Source: PALSA-894 sp963828625 (GTDB taxonomy: Bacteria > Pseudomonadota > Alphaproteobacteria > Rhizobiales > Xanthobacteraceae). From it: a stretch of DNA of 64,000 nt. Shown here piece after piece: positions 1-8,717 of the stretch. Location: positions 62,001-126,000 of the forward strand of contig CAWHEX010000005.1 in the NCBI GenBank assembly GCA_963828625.1, given 5' to 3'. The stretch's first letter is position 1. Every line of letters begins with the position of its first letter. The position numbers and the translations under genes are program-made. Under the pieces are notes generated by a model. It saw only the letters and a program-made list of their open reading frames with translations. It searched no databases and was not told where the DNA came from.

Positions 1-608
1 GAATGATGGACGAATACCGTTTCGCGCGCACTTCCGGGCTGGCACGCCGCGATCGCCATGCCGTCTTCATGATGGTTGAACAGGATGATGCGGTCCGGGC
101 GGACGCGGTCGATCACGTCGATGAGCCAGGCGAATTTCTCCGTAAAGCCGGTGCTCTGGCACACCTCGACCTGCGCGAGCGTCAGCGCAGCGCGTTGCAG
201 CACCGCCGGCGGCAATCCGCCCGGCGTGTTGGTGAGATTGGTCACGGCAAGCATCGCGCGCCGCGCAGATGTCGCACGAACGAAATCGCCGAGCAGCGCG
301 GTGTGTCCGCCGCTGTCATAGAGAGCGGACGCGACATAGAGGTCGCACGGCCCCGAGGGCGCGGCGGGGCCCTTGCGGTCCGGCCGATGGGTCTCCAGCC
401 ACCGCCGGCCGACGAGCAGGCAAAGCTCGTCCACCTCGACGGCGCCGAAGCTCAGGATGCGGCGCGACCGCGCGAGATCGACCGCATGCTGCATCGTCGC
501 GTGGATCGCCGCGAATGCCGCCTCGAAGTCGTGCACAATCAACGCGTCGTGCACCCGCGCCTGGAGTTGCGCGATCGACCCGGCGGTCAAAGGTCCCTCA
601 GCGGCCAT
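1..608 (-). CDS. Putative glycosyltransferase, C-terminus cut by window edge
   Basis: An open minus-strand frame of about 202 codons begins at the ATG at 608 (MAAEGPLTAG) and runs off the left edge. Readable pieces include LYDSGGHTALLGDFVRA near residue 100 and DRVRPDRIILFNHHEDGMA near the visible end. The GGHT-plus-domain pattern resembles bacterial glycosyltransferases that bind a nucleotide sugar, but I cannot name the family with certainty. It overlaps the 3' end of the DegT-type aminotransferase gene by about 20 bases, so it is probably the last visible gene of the same surface-polysaccharide operon. A methyltransferase or other glycan enzyme remains possible. The gene is incomplete here only because of the window limit. 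Confidence 0.5.
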   Translation of the reverse strand, partial: MAAEGPLTAGSIAQLQARVHDALIVHDFEAAFAAIHATMQHAVDLARSRRILSFGAVEVDELCLLVGRRWLETHRPDRKGPAAPSGPCDLYVASALYDSGGHTALLGDFVRATSARRAMLAVTNLTNTPGGLPPAVLQRAALTLAQVEVCQSTGFTEKFAWLIDVIDRVRPDRIILFNHHEDGMAIAACQPGSARETVFVHH

Positions 609-1742
609 CGCAGGATCAGTTCACAGATGCGGTCGACGTCGGCATCGGCCAGATGCGGATGCAGCGGCAGGCTGAGGATTTCGCGCGCAAGCCGCTCGGT
701 GACAGGCAGCGGCGCAAAACGGCGCGGACGCATAGGCGGGCGTCAGATGCGGCGGCGCCGGATAGTAGATGCGGGTTTCGACGCCTTCGCTCGCGAGATA
801 GCGCTGAAGCGAGTCGCGGCCCTCCGGAACGCGGATCGTGAACAGATGCCAGACCGCAAGCGCGTCGGGCACGACCTGCGGCAGGATCACTCTCGGGTTC
901 GTGGCAAGCCGCTCGATGTAGCGCGCGGCGAGCGTCCGGCGGCGCGCGTTCGATTGCGGAAGCTGCGCCAGACGGCACCGCAGGAAGGCCGCCTGCAACT
1001 CATCGAGCCGCGAATTGTATCCGTGGATTTCGTGCCGGCCTTTTTCGGTGGAGCCATAGTTGCGCAGCCTGCGCACCGCATCGGCGAGCGCGCCGTCGGA
1101 CGTGACGACGGCACCACCGTCACCCAGCGCACCAAGGTTCTTGGTCGGATAGAAGCTGAACGCCGCCGCACGGCCGAGCGCGCCTGCCGGGCGATCCGCG
1201 AATGTGGCACCCGCGGCCTGCGCGGCGTCCGCGACGAGCGGGAGACCCGCGGTGTCGGCAATGCGGGTCAGATGCGTCATGTCGGCGCACTGGCCGTAGA
1301 GATGGACCGGCACAATCGCGGCCGTGCGCTCTGTGATCGCGGCCTCGACGCGGTCCGGGTCGATGTTGAACGTTGAGGGGTCAGGCTCAACCGGCACCGG
1401 CGTTGCGCCGGTCGCCGTCACCGCGAGCCATGTAGCGATGAACGTGTGCGCCGGGACGATCACCTCATCGCCAGGGCCGATGCCGAGCCCGCGCAGGATC
1501 AACGTGAGCGCGTCGAGACCGTTTCCGACGCCGATCGCGTGCACCGTCCCGCAATACGCCGCGAATTCGCACTCGAACGCCGCGGTCTCCTCGCCGAGGA
1601 TGAACTGCCCCCGCGTCATGACCCGCGCATAGGCGGCATCGAGCTCGCCGCGCATCTCGGCGATGCTGTTGGTGAGCTGAAGAAAGGGAATCGTCGGCCC
1701 GGCCGTTGCGTCGCCCCCGCTCTGTCCTGGCGCACGCTTCAT
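587..1742 (-). CDS. DegT/DnrJ/EryC1-type sugar aminotransferase (frameshifted near its end)
   Basis: PLP-dependent aminotransferase that places an amino group on a nucleotide-linked keto sugar for surface glycan synthesis. Family marks are HTFIATWLA, VHLYGQCADM, VADAAQAAGA and the PLP-lysine segment SFYPTKNLGALGDGG. The most probable start is the ATG at 1742 (MKRAPGQSGG), five bases past the stop of the FemAB-like gene; an upstream in-frame ATG at 1829 would overlap that gene widely. After YYPAPPHLTPAY the frame changes near 735-745. The continuation (RFAPLPVTERLAREILSLPL, ending at 587) is the normal family C-terminus, so one base appears lost or gained. With the shift repaired the protein is about 385 residues, usual for the family. 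Confidence 0.85.
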
Positions 1743-1746
1743 GACA

Positions 1747-2704
1747 TCAATCGATCGACAGTTCATATGACGAGAGCAGGATCGTGCGCGCGCCAAAGCC
1801 TTCCTTGTAGGCGTGCAATTTTTCATCATTCGAACTCGGTGGCCGGATCGGTGGAGTGGCCGAAGTCGAACATCGTGCCTTGCGGCAAGACGCTATTGAG
1901 AATGTGATCGTAGATTGCCGGAATGATCCGCGCCCGCTGGCCGGATGCACTTTGCGCGAGGTATTGGCTTCTCGCGCATGCGGCGTTGCGATAGATGACG
2001 ACGCCCCCCTCGGTGTCCGAACCGCGCTCGACGACGTAGAGCTGAATGTTGTCGGGAAACCGGGCCGCCAGCCGCTCCAACTCCCCGCCACTATGAACAG
2101 GCTTTGCGGCGCGCCGGCGCCAGAGATAGTCCTCGCAAAGCACCATGTATGCGGCGAAATCAAAACTGCGTCTCAGGGTGAGGCCCGAGCGCCCGAAGCG
2201 GTTGACGACCCGGCGGACACCATCCTGCGAATACAAAGCCGACATGCCGGCGGGCACGACGCACGTCGCTTTCGTCTCGACGACGCGTGCGCCAAGACCA
2301 CTCAGCACGAAAATATCCTCTTCGGCCGGCAGCCGGTGATAGGGGTGCGGCATGTGCCGGTAATACAGCGTCCGCATGCCCTCAGATTTCATGTGGCTAA
2401 GCAAAGCCCGGAAGATCGCCCTGACATCCGACAAGCGAACGGCCTCGTGCATCACGAGGCCGCCGAACGTGAGGCCACGATGCGAGCACAGGACATCGTC
2501 GATGCGATGCGCCGGCAGGCACGCAATCGTTCGCCCCGCGCTGGCGAACAAGAGACTGTGATCGTCGAAACGGTCGCGGTGATAGTCCATGTAGTCGCGC
2601 AGGAAAAGGAAGTTTCCGTTCTTGGCTTGCGTGATGCAGGAATCCCAGTCCTCCTTCATCCCGTCGCGATAGCGCACGACCTCGCAATCGTCGGCGCGCT
2701 GCAT
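1747..2704 (-). CDS. FemAB/GNAT-like acyltransferase of glycan cluster (frameshifted at end)
   Basis: A protein of about 315 residues beginning MQRADDCEVVRYRDGM at 2704. The sequence NGNFLFLRDYMDYHRDRF and the later VVERGSDTEGGVVIYR fit FemAB-like GNAT acyltransferases that acylate sugars in polysaccharide clusters. The frame closes at 1826 after DFGHSTDPATEFE. The next frame gives LHAYKEGFGARTILLSSYEL down to 1747, a typical tail for these proteins, so a one-base shift near 1826-1835 is likely. It sits directly between the NeuD-like acetyltransferase (1 base upstream) and the aminotransferase. I infer that it modifies the amino sugar made by the aminotransferase; the acyl donor is not visible from the sequence. 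Confidence 0.65.
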
Positions 2705-2705
2705 G

Positions 2706-3425
2706 CTAGCCCGGCCTCTTCCACATTTTCCTGAATGTTGCCGGAATGCCGGCCACCATCGCGCCGGGCTGCACGTCTCGCGTCACGACCGCGCCCGCCG
2801 CCACCAAAGCGTTCTCGCCGATCTTGATGTTCTCGATGACGTTCGCGCCGATGCCGACGACCGCGCCATCGCCGACGACGACGCCCGAGGCCAGATGCGC
2901 GCCCGGCCCGATGTTTGTGAACGCACCGATCGCCGCATCATGGCCGATGCTGCAAGCCCGGTTCAGCATGCAGAAATCGCCGAGTGCGACGCCCGATGCG
3001 ACGACTGCACCGGCGCTGACGATCACGCCTTCGCCGCGGCGCCCAAACGGAGACAGGACGGCGCTCGGGTGGATCAGGCTTTCGAACGCGATGTTGAATT
3101 TCTCGCGTAGCAAATCGCGGAGAGGAGCCACGTGCGCGCCGCGGAAGCCGACGACGTAGCGCTCTCCCGCCGCCGGCTGGAATGCACCGATCGGCTCGAC
3201 CGCGATGGGATGCGCGCGGCCGGATCGTTGCAGGAAGTCATTCGCGTCCCGCAGCCGGTCGTCGAACCTCTTCCTGCCCGCTGGCGCGGGATCGTCCACG
3301 TTGACCACGACCTTCGAAAGAAAGCCGCCGCTACCAACGATGATGTCGAGAAAATCGCCCAACCGCGGGCTCTGCCCGAACATGACAAATGCAATTTCGG
3401 ATGAGCGCGACATTGCCGGCGTCAT
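2706..3425 (-). CDS. NeuD-like sugar O/N-acetyltransferase (left-handed beta-helix)
   Basis: 239 residues. The N-terminal half (to about residue 110) resembles the nucleotide-fold domain of NeuD/PglD proteins. The second half is a hexapeptide-repeat left-handed beta-helix: VIVSAGAVVASGVALGDF, then NIGPGAHLASGVVVGDGAVV, ending in GALVTRDV-like and GIPATFRKM segments. His132-type residues in SIGHDAAIG fit the acetyl-CoA catalytic histidine of the family. It probably acetylates an amino sugar in the cytoplasm before polymer assembly. It is the first gene of the minus-strand glycan cluster. The start MTPAMSRSSE at 3425 is the longest; MSRSSEIAF four residues later is equally possible. Confidence 0.8.
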   Translation of the reverse strand: MTPAMSRSSEIAFVMFGQSPRLGDFLDIIVGSGGFLSKVVVNVDDPAPAGRKRFDDRLRDANDFLQRSGRAHPIAVEPIGAFQPAAGERYVVGFRGAHVAPLRDLLREKFNIAFESLIHPSAVLSPFGRRGEGVIVSAGAVVASGVALGDFCMLNRACSIGHDAAIGAFTNIGPGAHLASGVVVGDGAVVGIGANVIENIKIGENALVAAGAVVTRDVQPGAMVAGIPATFRKMWKRPG

Positions 3426-3551
3426 GTTTCGGTTTCACGTTACCTCATCACTTTACAGGCAAATCGCACCTCCGCCAGCGCGCGCTGGCTCAAGATGCGG
3501 CGTCGCGATGCAACCGCCAATCGTCGTGCGCGAAAAGACCTGGATGGATCG

Positions 3552-4649
3552 CTAGGTCGCAAACCGAAAATGCATCACGTCGCCGTCGGCGACGACGTAT
3601 TCCTTGCCTTCAAGCCGCAGTTTGCCGATGTCGCGCGCGCCCGCCTCGCCGCCGCCCTTGACGTAATCGTCGAATGCGATCGTCTCGGCGCGGATGAAGC
3701 CGCGCTCGAAGTCCGAATGGATCACGCCCGCGGCCTGCGGCGCGCGCGAGCCCGCCGTTACGGTCCAGGCGCGCGTCTCCTTCGGCCCGACAGTGAAGAA
3801 CGTCACGAGGTGCAGAAGGCCGTAGCCGACGCGGATCATGCGATCGAGTCCCGGCTCCTTCAGGCCGATCTCGGACAGAAACATCTCGCGCTCGTCGCGC
3901 GGCAGCACGGCGATCTCGGATTCGATCTTCGCCGAGATGACCACGGAGGCCGCGCCTTCTTCCGCCGCGCGCTTCTGGACCGCGCGCGCGTAGTCGTTGC
4001 CGGTCGCGGCCGCACCTTCGTCGACGTTGCAGACGTAGAGCACGGGCAGCGAGGTGAGCAGGCCGAGCGAGTGGAACAGTTGCTCTTCCTCGGCCTTGCG
4101 CTCGACGAAGCGCGCGGGCTTGCCCTCGCGCAATAGCTTGAGCGCGCGCTGCACGAGGTCAAGCGTTTCCCTCGCTTCCTTGTCCTGGCCGCGGATTTTC
4201 TTTTCCAGCGCGTCAACGCGCCGTTCGAGGCTGTCGAGATCGGCGAGCATCAGCTCGGTCTCGATCGTCTCGATGTCGGCGACCGGATCGATCTTGTTCG
4301 CCACGTGCGTGACGTCTTCATCCACGAAACAGCGCACCACATGCGCGATCGCGTCGACCTCGCGGATGTTGCCCAAAAACTGGTTGCCCAGCCCCTCGCC
4401 TTGCGAGGCGCCCTTCACGAGGCCCGCAATGTCCACGAAGGTGAGCCGCGTCGGGATGATCTCGGCGGACTTGCCTAGCTTCGCCAGCACGTCGAGGCGC
4501 GGGTCCGGCACCGCGACCTCTCCTACATTCGGCTCGATGGTGCAGAACGGATAGTTCGCCGCCTGCGCGGCCGCCGTCTCCGTCAGCGCATTGAACAGCG
4601 TCGACTTGCCGACATTCGGCAGTCCGACGATGCCGCATTTGAAGCCCAT
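3552..4649 (-). CDS. ychF: Redox-regulated ATPase YchF (Obg-family, ribosome-associated)
   Basis: 365 residues, the usual YchF length. The P-loop GLPNVGKST lies at about residues 8-16, the G3 segment DIAGLVKGAS near 70, and the NxxE-like specificity loop that gives ATP preference follows (CNVDEGAAATGND). A TGS domain fills the C-terminus (VGPKETRAWTV to VVADGDVMHFRF). Known YchF proteins bind ribosomes and hydrolyse ATP, and affect oxidative-stress responses. It starts at ATG 4649, overlapping the last base of pth, and the pth-ychF order is common in proteobacteria. No disruption is seen. Confidence 0.97.
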   Translation of the reverse strand: MGFKCGIVGLPNVGKSTLFNALTETAAAQAANYPFCTIEPNVGEVAVPDPRLDVLAKLGKSAEIIPTRLTFVDIAGLVKGASQGEGLGNQFLGNIREVDAIAHVVRCFVDEDVTHVANKIDPVADIETIETELMLADLDSLERRVDALEKKIRGQDKEARETLDLVQRALKLLREGKPARFVERKAEEEQLFHSLGLLTSLPVLYVCNVDEGAAATGNDYARAVQKRAAEEGAASVVISAKIESEIAVLPRDEREMFLSEIGLKEPGLDRMIRVGYGLLHLVTFFTVGPKETRAWTVTAGSRAPQAAGVIHSDFERGFIRAETIAFDDYVKGGGEAGARDIGKLRLEGKEYVVADGDVMHFRFAT

Positions 4650-5254
4650 TATTTTTCCTCAGTGTCCTTCGTCTCGCCGAAGCCCTTCGCGGTCATCGCG
4701 AGATGCACCTTGTTCTGGAAGCTTGCGTCCTTGCCCTGCGCGAGCAGCTCGGCGTCGTGGGCCATGACATCGCACAGCGCCTCGACCCACGGCCGCTCGG
4801 ACTTGGCGAAATCGCCCAGCACATGCGGATGTACCAGATCCTTCACGCCCGGATGGCCGACGCCGATCCGCACGCGCTTGTAGTCGTTGCCGACATGCGC
4901 GCTGATCGAGCGCAGGCCGTTGTGACCCGCGATCCCGCCGCCGATCTTCACGCGCACCTTGGCGGGCGTAAGCTCGATCTCGTCGTGAAACACCGCGATG
5001 TCGGTCAGCGGCATCTTGTAGAAATGCATCGCCTCGGCGACCGCGCGGCCAGATTCGTTCATATAGGTGCCGGGCAGCAGCAACAGCACCTTCTCCTGTC
5101 CGATCGCGCCTTCGGTGGCGACGCCCTGGAAGCGCCGCCGCCACGGCGCGAAGCGATGCCGCTTGGCGATCGCGTCGACCACCATGAATCCGATGTTGTG
5201 GCGGTTCCGCGCGTACTTCTCGCCCGGATTGCCGAGCCCGACGAACATGAGCAT
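4649..5254 (-). CDS. pth: Peptidyl-tRNA hydrolase
   Basis: 201 residues. It cleaves peptidyl-tRNA released by stalled ribosomes. Signature segments are VGLGNPGEKYARNRHNIGF at residues 5-23, with His19 matching catalytic His20 of E. coli; LLLPGTYMNESGRAV with the conserved Asn near 68; and FHDEIELTPAKVRVKIGGG with the conserved Asp near 93. The C-terminal extension with FGETKDTEEK is slightly long, as usual in alphaproteobacteria. It lies between rplY and ychF on the same strand, and translation is nearly coupled to ychF. Confidence 0.97.
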   Translation of the reverse strand: MLMFVGLGNPGEKYARNRHNIGFMVVDAIAKRHRFAPWRRRFQGVATEGAIGQEKVLLLLPGTYMNESGRAVAEAMHFYKMPLTDIAVFHDEIELTPAKVRVKIGGGIAGHNGLRSISAHVGNDYKRVRIGVGHPGVKDLVHPHVLGDFAKSERPWVEALCDVMAHDAELLAQGKDASFQNKVHLAMTAKGFGETKDTEEK

Positions 5255-5281
5255 GGATCAGGCCATCGGCGGCAGATGAAT

Positions 5282-5305
5282 CGGTCCCGGCCGGAGCCGG
5301 GACCG
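5282..5305. other. Perfect GC-rich hairpin between rplY and pth
   Basis: Two 10-base arms (CGGTCCCGGC and GCCGGGACCG) flank a CGGA tetraloop in the 65-base spacer between rplY and pth. No run of T follows on the minus strand, so it is not a classical terminator for the rplY-to-pth direction. It may limit read-through or stabilise the rplY messenger end. Confidence 0.6.
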
Positions 5306-5319
5306 TAGATGCGCCAAGT

Positions 5320-6039
5320 CTACTTCTTCTCGGCAGCCGGAGCGGCGGCGGGAGCAGCCGGCGCGGGCGTCGCACCAGGTGCGCCAGTCGGAGCGGGAGG
5401 CGCTTCGGCAGCAGCAGCAGCAGCGGCGGCGGCGGCAGCAGCAGCTTCGGCGGCCGCCTTCATTTCTTCGGCGTAGCCGGACGGCGGCACGATGGTCACC
5501 AGCGTGATGTCGCCGTGCTCGAGCACCTTCACGTTCGGCGGCAGCGTGATGTCGCTCAAGTGCCGCGAGTGGTTGATGTCCAGTCCGGCGAGATCGACCT
5601 CGAACGCCTGCGGAATGTCATCGGCCGGAACCTGCACGGCGATCGTGTGGGTCACGATGTTGATCGTGCCGCCGCGCTTGATGCCCGGCGCCTGATCGGC
5701 GTTGATCGCGCGGATCGGCACGCGCACGCGCACCAGCGCGCCTTCGCCGAGGCGCAGGAAATCCACGTGGAGCGGGTTGTCCATCACGGGGTCGAGCTGG
5801 AAGTCGCGCGGGATCACGCGATGCTTCGTGCCGTCCACGTCGAGATTACAGACGGTGGTGAGGAAGTGACCCGCGTAGATCTTGAGCTTCAACTCCTTGA
5901 AGTCGAGCGAGACGCCGAGCGGCTCCTTGCCGTCGCCGTAGATCACGCCGGGCACGCGGCCCTCGCGACGCACTGCCCGGGCGGCCCCCTTGCCGGCCTT
6001 CGGACGCGCCGTCGCGCTTAGTTCATTGACGGTCGCCAT
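5320..6039 (-). CDS. rplY: 50S ribosomal protein L25/general stress protein Ctc
   Basis: 239 residues, the long L25/CTC form that binds 5S rRNA. The L25 domain is at residues 1-95 (LSATARPKAGKGAARAVRRE, GVIYGDGKEPLGVS, DPVMDNPLHVDFLRL). A beta-barrel TL5 C-terminal domain follows to about residue 190. The last 45 residues are an Ala/Pro-rich tail built from GCC/GCA repeats, ending AAPAAEKK; this disordered tail is frequent in Hyphomicrobiales. It is transcribed with pth and ychF downstream. The start MATVNELSA at 6039 is clear. Confidence 0.95.
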   Translation of the reverse strand: MATVNELSATARPKAGKGAARAVRREGRVPGVIYGDGKEPLGVSLDFKELKLKIYAGHFLTTVCNLDVDGTKHRVIPRDFQLDPVMDNPLHVDFLRLGEGALVRVRVPIRAINADQAPGIKRGGTINIVTHTIAVQVPADDIPQAFEVDLAGLDINHSRHLSDITLPPNVKVLEHGDITLVTIVPPSGYAEEMKAAAEAAAAAAAAAAAAAEAPPAPTGAPGATPAPAAPAAAPAAEKK

Positions 6040-6167
6040 AGCTAAATCCTTGGTTCTGTGAGTGAATTGCCAAGCGGCGTGCCTCCAGGGGTGTCGGAGC
6101 CGCTCAGCGTGCGGGCTTAATAGCCGCTAAGACGCGGAAAAACAAGAAACCCAGCCAAAAGGCGCTG

Positions 6168-6470
6168 TTAGCCCCTTCCGACGACCGAAGCGCCGCCGCG
6201 CTCTTCCGCGGTCGCGCTGGGCCCACCCAGTTTCGCCTCCAGCGCCGCAATGCGTGCCCGGAGCGTCTCGTTCTCCTCGCGCGCAAGGCGGGCCATTTCC
6301 TTGATCGCCTCGAATTCCTCGCGCTGAACCACGTCGAGTTCGCGCAAGACGCGCTCGGCCTGCGTGCGCATCACGGTGTCGAACTCCCGCCGCACGCCCG
6401 TGGCGACGCCAGCCGCGTCGTTCATCAGCCGCGCGACCTCGTCGAAGAATCGGTTGCTGGTCTGGGTCAT
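6168..6470 (-). CDS. UbiK/YqiC-type accessory factor (BMFP domain)
   Basis: 100 residues starting MTQTSNRFFDEVARLMNDAA at 6470; an upstream in-frame start at 6545 lacks similarity. The protein is almost all helix, with a C-terminal coiled coil (EENETLRARIAALEAKLGG). This is the organisation of the BMFP/YqiC family, in which E. coli UbiK aids aerobic ubiquinone synthesis by trimerising and binding lipid. It is monocistronic on the minus strand and divergent from lgt, with a small membrane ORF between them. Family assignment is fairly firm; a role in quinone synthesis is inferred. Confidence 0.75.
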   Translation of the reverse strand: MTQTSNRFFDEVARLMNDAAGVATGVRREFDTVMRTQAERVLRELDVVQREEFEAIKEMARLAREENETLRARIAALEAKLGGPSATAEERGGASVVGRG

Positions 6471-6541
6471 GGGAAGTCTCCGGGGCGCCCGGAGATGAGA
6501 ATGGAGATTATGCGCGCAGGCGGCAAGAGCGCCGGGCGGCG

Positions 6542-6661
6542 TCACCGGCCCGGGCCGCGGCGTCGTGAGCGGTGCGTGTCGGAGCCGTCTGCGAGCAGAG
6601 GAATCAAGGCGATCATCGCGGCGAGCGCCAGAACCGGCATGATTTCGAGCGGGTTGACCAT
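6542..6661 (-). CDS. Possible 39-aa single-span membrane microprotein
   Basis: A short minus-strand frame encodes MVNPLEIMPVLALAAMIALI, then PLLADGSDTHRSRRRGPGR. One hydrophobic helix of about 20 residues is followed by an Arg-rich cytoplasmic-type tail, so it would be a plausible inner-membrane microprotein. It lies in the 340-base spacer between the UbiK-like gene and lgt. I recognise no family; the only support is the clean hydrophobic/basic layout. The rest of that spacer shows nothing else. Confidence 0.4.
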   Translation of the reverse strand: MVNPLEIMPVLALAAMIALIPLLADGSDTHRSRRRGPGR

Positions 6662-6809
6662 GTGTGCCTCGCCTCGCCGCATGAACAGCGGCGTCGACCT
6701 GCCAGCCTTCGGCTCAATGCGGCGCGCGCGCGCAGGTTCCGCGCGCAGCCTTTTCGTCTTGACTTGACGGTGGGCCGCGCCGCATCACCGCGCAGCCCCG
6801 CGAGCCAAC

Positions 6810-7634
6810 ATGCTTCTCGCCCTCACCTTCCCCAACTTCGATCCGGTGTTGCTCCAGCTCGGACCGTTCGCGATCCGCTGGTACGCGCTCGCCTACATCG
6901 TCGGCATCCTGCTCGGCTGGCTATACGCGCGCACACTCATCCGCGCCGAGAGATTGTGGCGCGGCCCGGCGCCGATGACCGTCATGGATTACGACGACTT
7001 CATCGTGTGGGTGACGCTCGGCATCATCCTCGGCGGCCGCATCGGCTACGTGCTGTTCTACAATCCCGCCTACTTCGCCGCGCACCCGCTCGAATCCTTC
7101 GAGCTGTGGAAGGGCGGCATGTCATTCCACGGCGGATTCACCGGCTGCGTCGCGGCCGTGATCCTGTTCGCGAAGAAACGCGGCATTCCGATCCTGTCGC
7201 TCGGCGACGTGACCTGCGCAGTCGGACCGATCGGGCTGTTTCTTGGGCGGCTTGCGAACTTCATCAATGGCGAACTGTGGGGCCGCCCCACCGATGTGCC
7301 CTGGGCGATGGTGTTTCCAACCGGCGGGCCGGTGCCACGCCATCCGAGCCAGCTTTACGAGGCGGCGCTGGAAGGCTTGGTGCTGCTGATCGTGCTCGCG
7401 CTGCTGGTGCGCGGCGGCGCTTTGCGGCGGCCCGGCTTCATCGTCGGCGCGTTCGCCGTTGGCTATGCGATTGCGCGCACGTTCTGCGAACTCTTCCGCG
7501 AGCCCGATCCGCAACTCGGCTTCCTGTGGGGCGGGCTGACGATGGGCATGCTGCTGTCGATTCCGCTGTTCCTGTTCGGCGTCTTTCTGATCGTGCGCGC
7601 GCGGCGCCGCCCGACGCTGCACCCGGCCGCATGA
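6810..7634 (+). CDS. lgt: Prolipoprotein diacylglyceryl transferase
   Basis: 274 residues, polytopic inner-membrane enzyme that moves diacylglycerol from phosphatidylglycerol to the lipobox cysteine of prolipoproteins. Seen are about seven hydrophobic segments and the family signatures MSFHGGFTGC (near 103), GRLANFINGELWGRP (near 146) with its essential Arg and Asn, and RHPSQLYEAALEG (near 176). The stop overlaps the next start as ATGA, so it is translationally coupled to the MidA-like methyltransferase, and pgeF follows. This lgt-midA-pgeF order is typical in alphaproteobacteria. Confidence 0.97.
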   Translation: MLLALTFPNFDPVLLQLGPFAIRWYALAYIVGILLGWLYARTLIRAERLWRGPAPMTVMDYDDFIVWVTLGIILGGRIGYVLFYNPAYFAAHPLESFELWKGGMSFHGGFTGCVAAVILFAKKRGIPILSLGDVTCAVGPIGLFLGRLANFINGELWGRPTDVPWAMVFPTGGPVPRHPSQLYEAALEGLVLLIVLALLVRGGALRRPGFIVGAFAVGYAIARTFCELFREPDPQLGFLWGGLTMGMLLSIPLFLFGVFLIVRARRRPTLHPAA

Positions 7635-8692
7635 CGCCGCTCGAAGCCGAACTTCGCCGCATCATCGCAATCGACGGCCCGATTCCGGTCGACCGCTACA
7701 TGGAGCTTTGCCTCGGCCATCCGCAGCACGGCTATTACGTGACGCGCGATCCGCTCGGCGCGCAGGGAGATTTCGTCACCGCGCCGGAGGTGAGCCAGAT
7801 GTTCGGCGAACTGATCGGCGCGTGGGCGGCCGCCGTGTGGCAGCGGATGGGAGCGCCACAGCGCATCAATCTCATCGAGCTTGGTCCGGGGCGCGGCACG
7901 CTGATGGCCGATGCGCTGCGCGCCGCAACCGGGATGCCGGATTTTCTCGCCGCGGTTTCGGTTCATCTGGTCGAGACGAGTCCAGTGCTGCGCTCCGTTC
8001 AGGAAAAGACGCTCGCGCACGCGGGCGCGGTGAACTGGCATCAGGCCATCGAAGGCATGCCCGAGGGCCCCGCGATTGCGATCGCGAACGAGTTTGTCGA
8101 TGCGCTCCCGGTTGGACAGTTCATCAAGGATCGCGACGGCTGGCACATGCGCATGGTCGGCCTCGCGGACGACAAGTTGGCATTCGTCGCGGCGCCGGAT
8201 GCGCTGTTCGGGCATGCGGGCGCCGACCTGCCCGCCGGCACACTCCTGGAGCGGCGTCAGGATCAGCCGATCGCGCTCTTGTCGCGCCGCATCGCGTCAA
8301 ATGGCGGCGCTGCGCTGATCGTCGACTATGGCCACACCGAGAGCGGCTTCGGCGACACGCTTCAGGCGGTGCGCGCGCACACATTCGCCGATCCGCTCGA
8401 CGCGCCGGGCGAAGCCGACCTCACCACGCAGGTCGATTTCGCCGCGCTCGCGGTCACAGCGACGCGCAACGGCGCCGCGGCGCTGGGGCCGATTTCGCAA
8501 GCCGCGTTCCTGCGCAAGATCGGGATCGAGCGGCGCGCCGAAAGATTGAAGACGAAAGCAACACCGCAGCAGGCCGCCGACATCGACAGCGCGCTCGCGC
8601 GGCTTACCGCACCGGACCAGATGGGCGAACTGTTCAAGGCGATGGCGATCGCGCACCCGAGGCTCGGCACGCTGCCGGGATTTGACAGCTAG
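7631..8692 (+). CDS. MidA/NDUFAF7-type SAM-dependent methyltransferase
   Basis: 353 residues. The start MTPLEAELRRII is fixed by the ATGA overlap with lgt. Family marks are YMELCLGHPQHGYY, GDFVTAPEVSQMFGE and the SAM-binding IELGPGRGTLMADAL near residue 80. The human relative NDUFAF7 dimethylates an arginine of complex I subunit NDUFS2, and the bacterial proteins are inferred to act on the equivalent NuoD subunit. No break is visible. The next gene begins within 30 bases after the stop. Confidence 0.92.
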   Translation: MTPLEAELRRIIAIDGPIPVDRYMELCLGHPQHGYYVTRDPLGAQGDFVTAPEVSQMFGELIGAWAAAVWQRMGAPQRINLIELGPGRGTLMADALRAATGMPDFLAAVSVHLVETSPVLRSVQEKTLAHAGAVNWHQAIEGMPEGPAIAIANEFVDALPVGQFIKDRDGWHMRMVGLADDKLAFVAAPDALFGHAGADLPAGTLLERRQDQPIALLSRRIASNGGAALIVDYGHTESGFGDTLQAVRAHTFADPLDAPGEADLTTQVDFAALAVTATRNGAAALGPISQAAFLRKIGIERRAERLKTKATPQQAADIDSALARLTAPDQMGELFKAMAIAHPRLGTLPGFDS

Positions 8693-8717
8693 CGCGGCGC
8701 GCGCCATTCCGGCCCGC

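Noticed and set aside
3..1376. A 457-codon plus-strand frame across the start of the window
   Set aside because: It runs opposite the aminotransferase and glycosyltransferase genes, is Arg-rich with no known motif, and is a shadow of minus-strand coding.
5282..5305. Calling the rplY-pth hairpin a terminator
   Set aside because: There is no T run in the direction of transcription, so I only list it as a hairpin.
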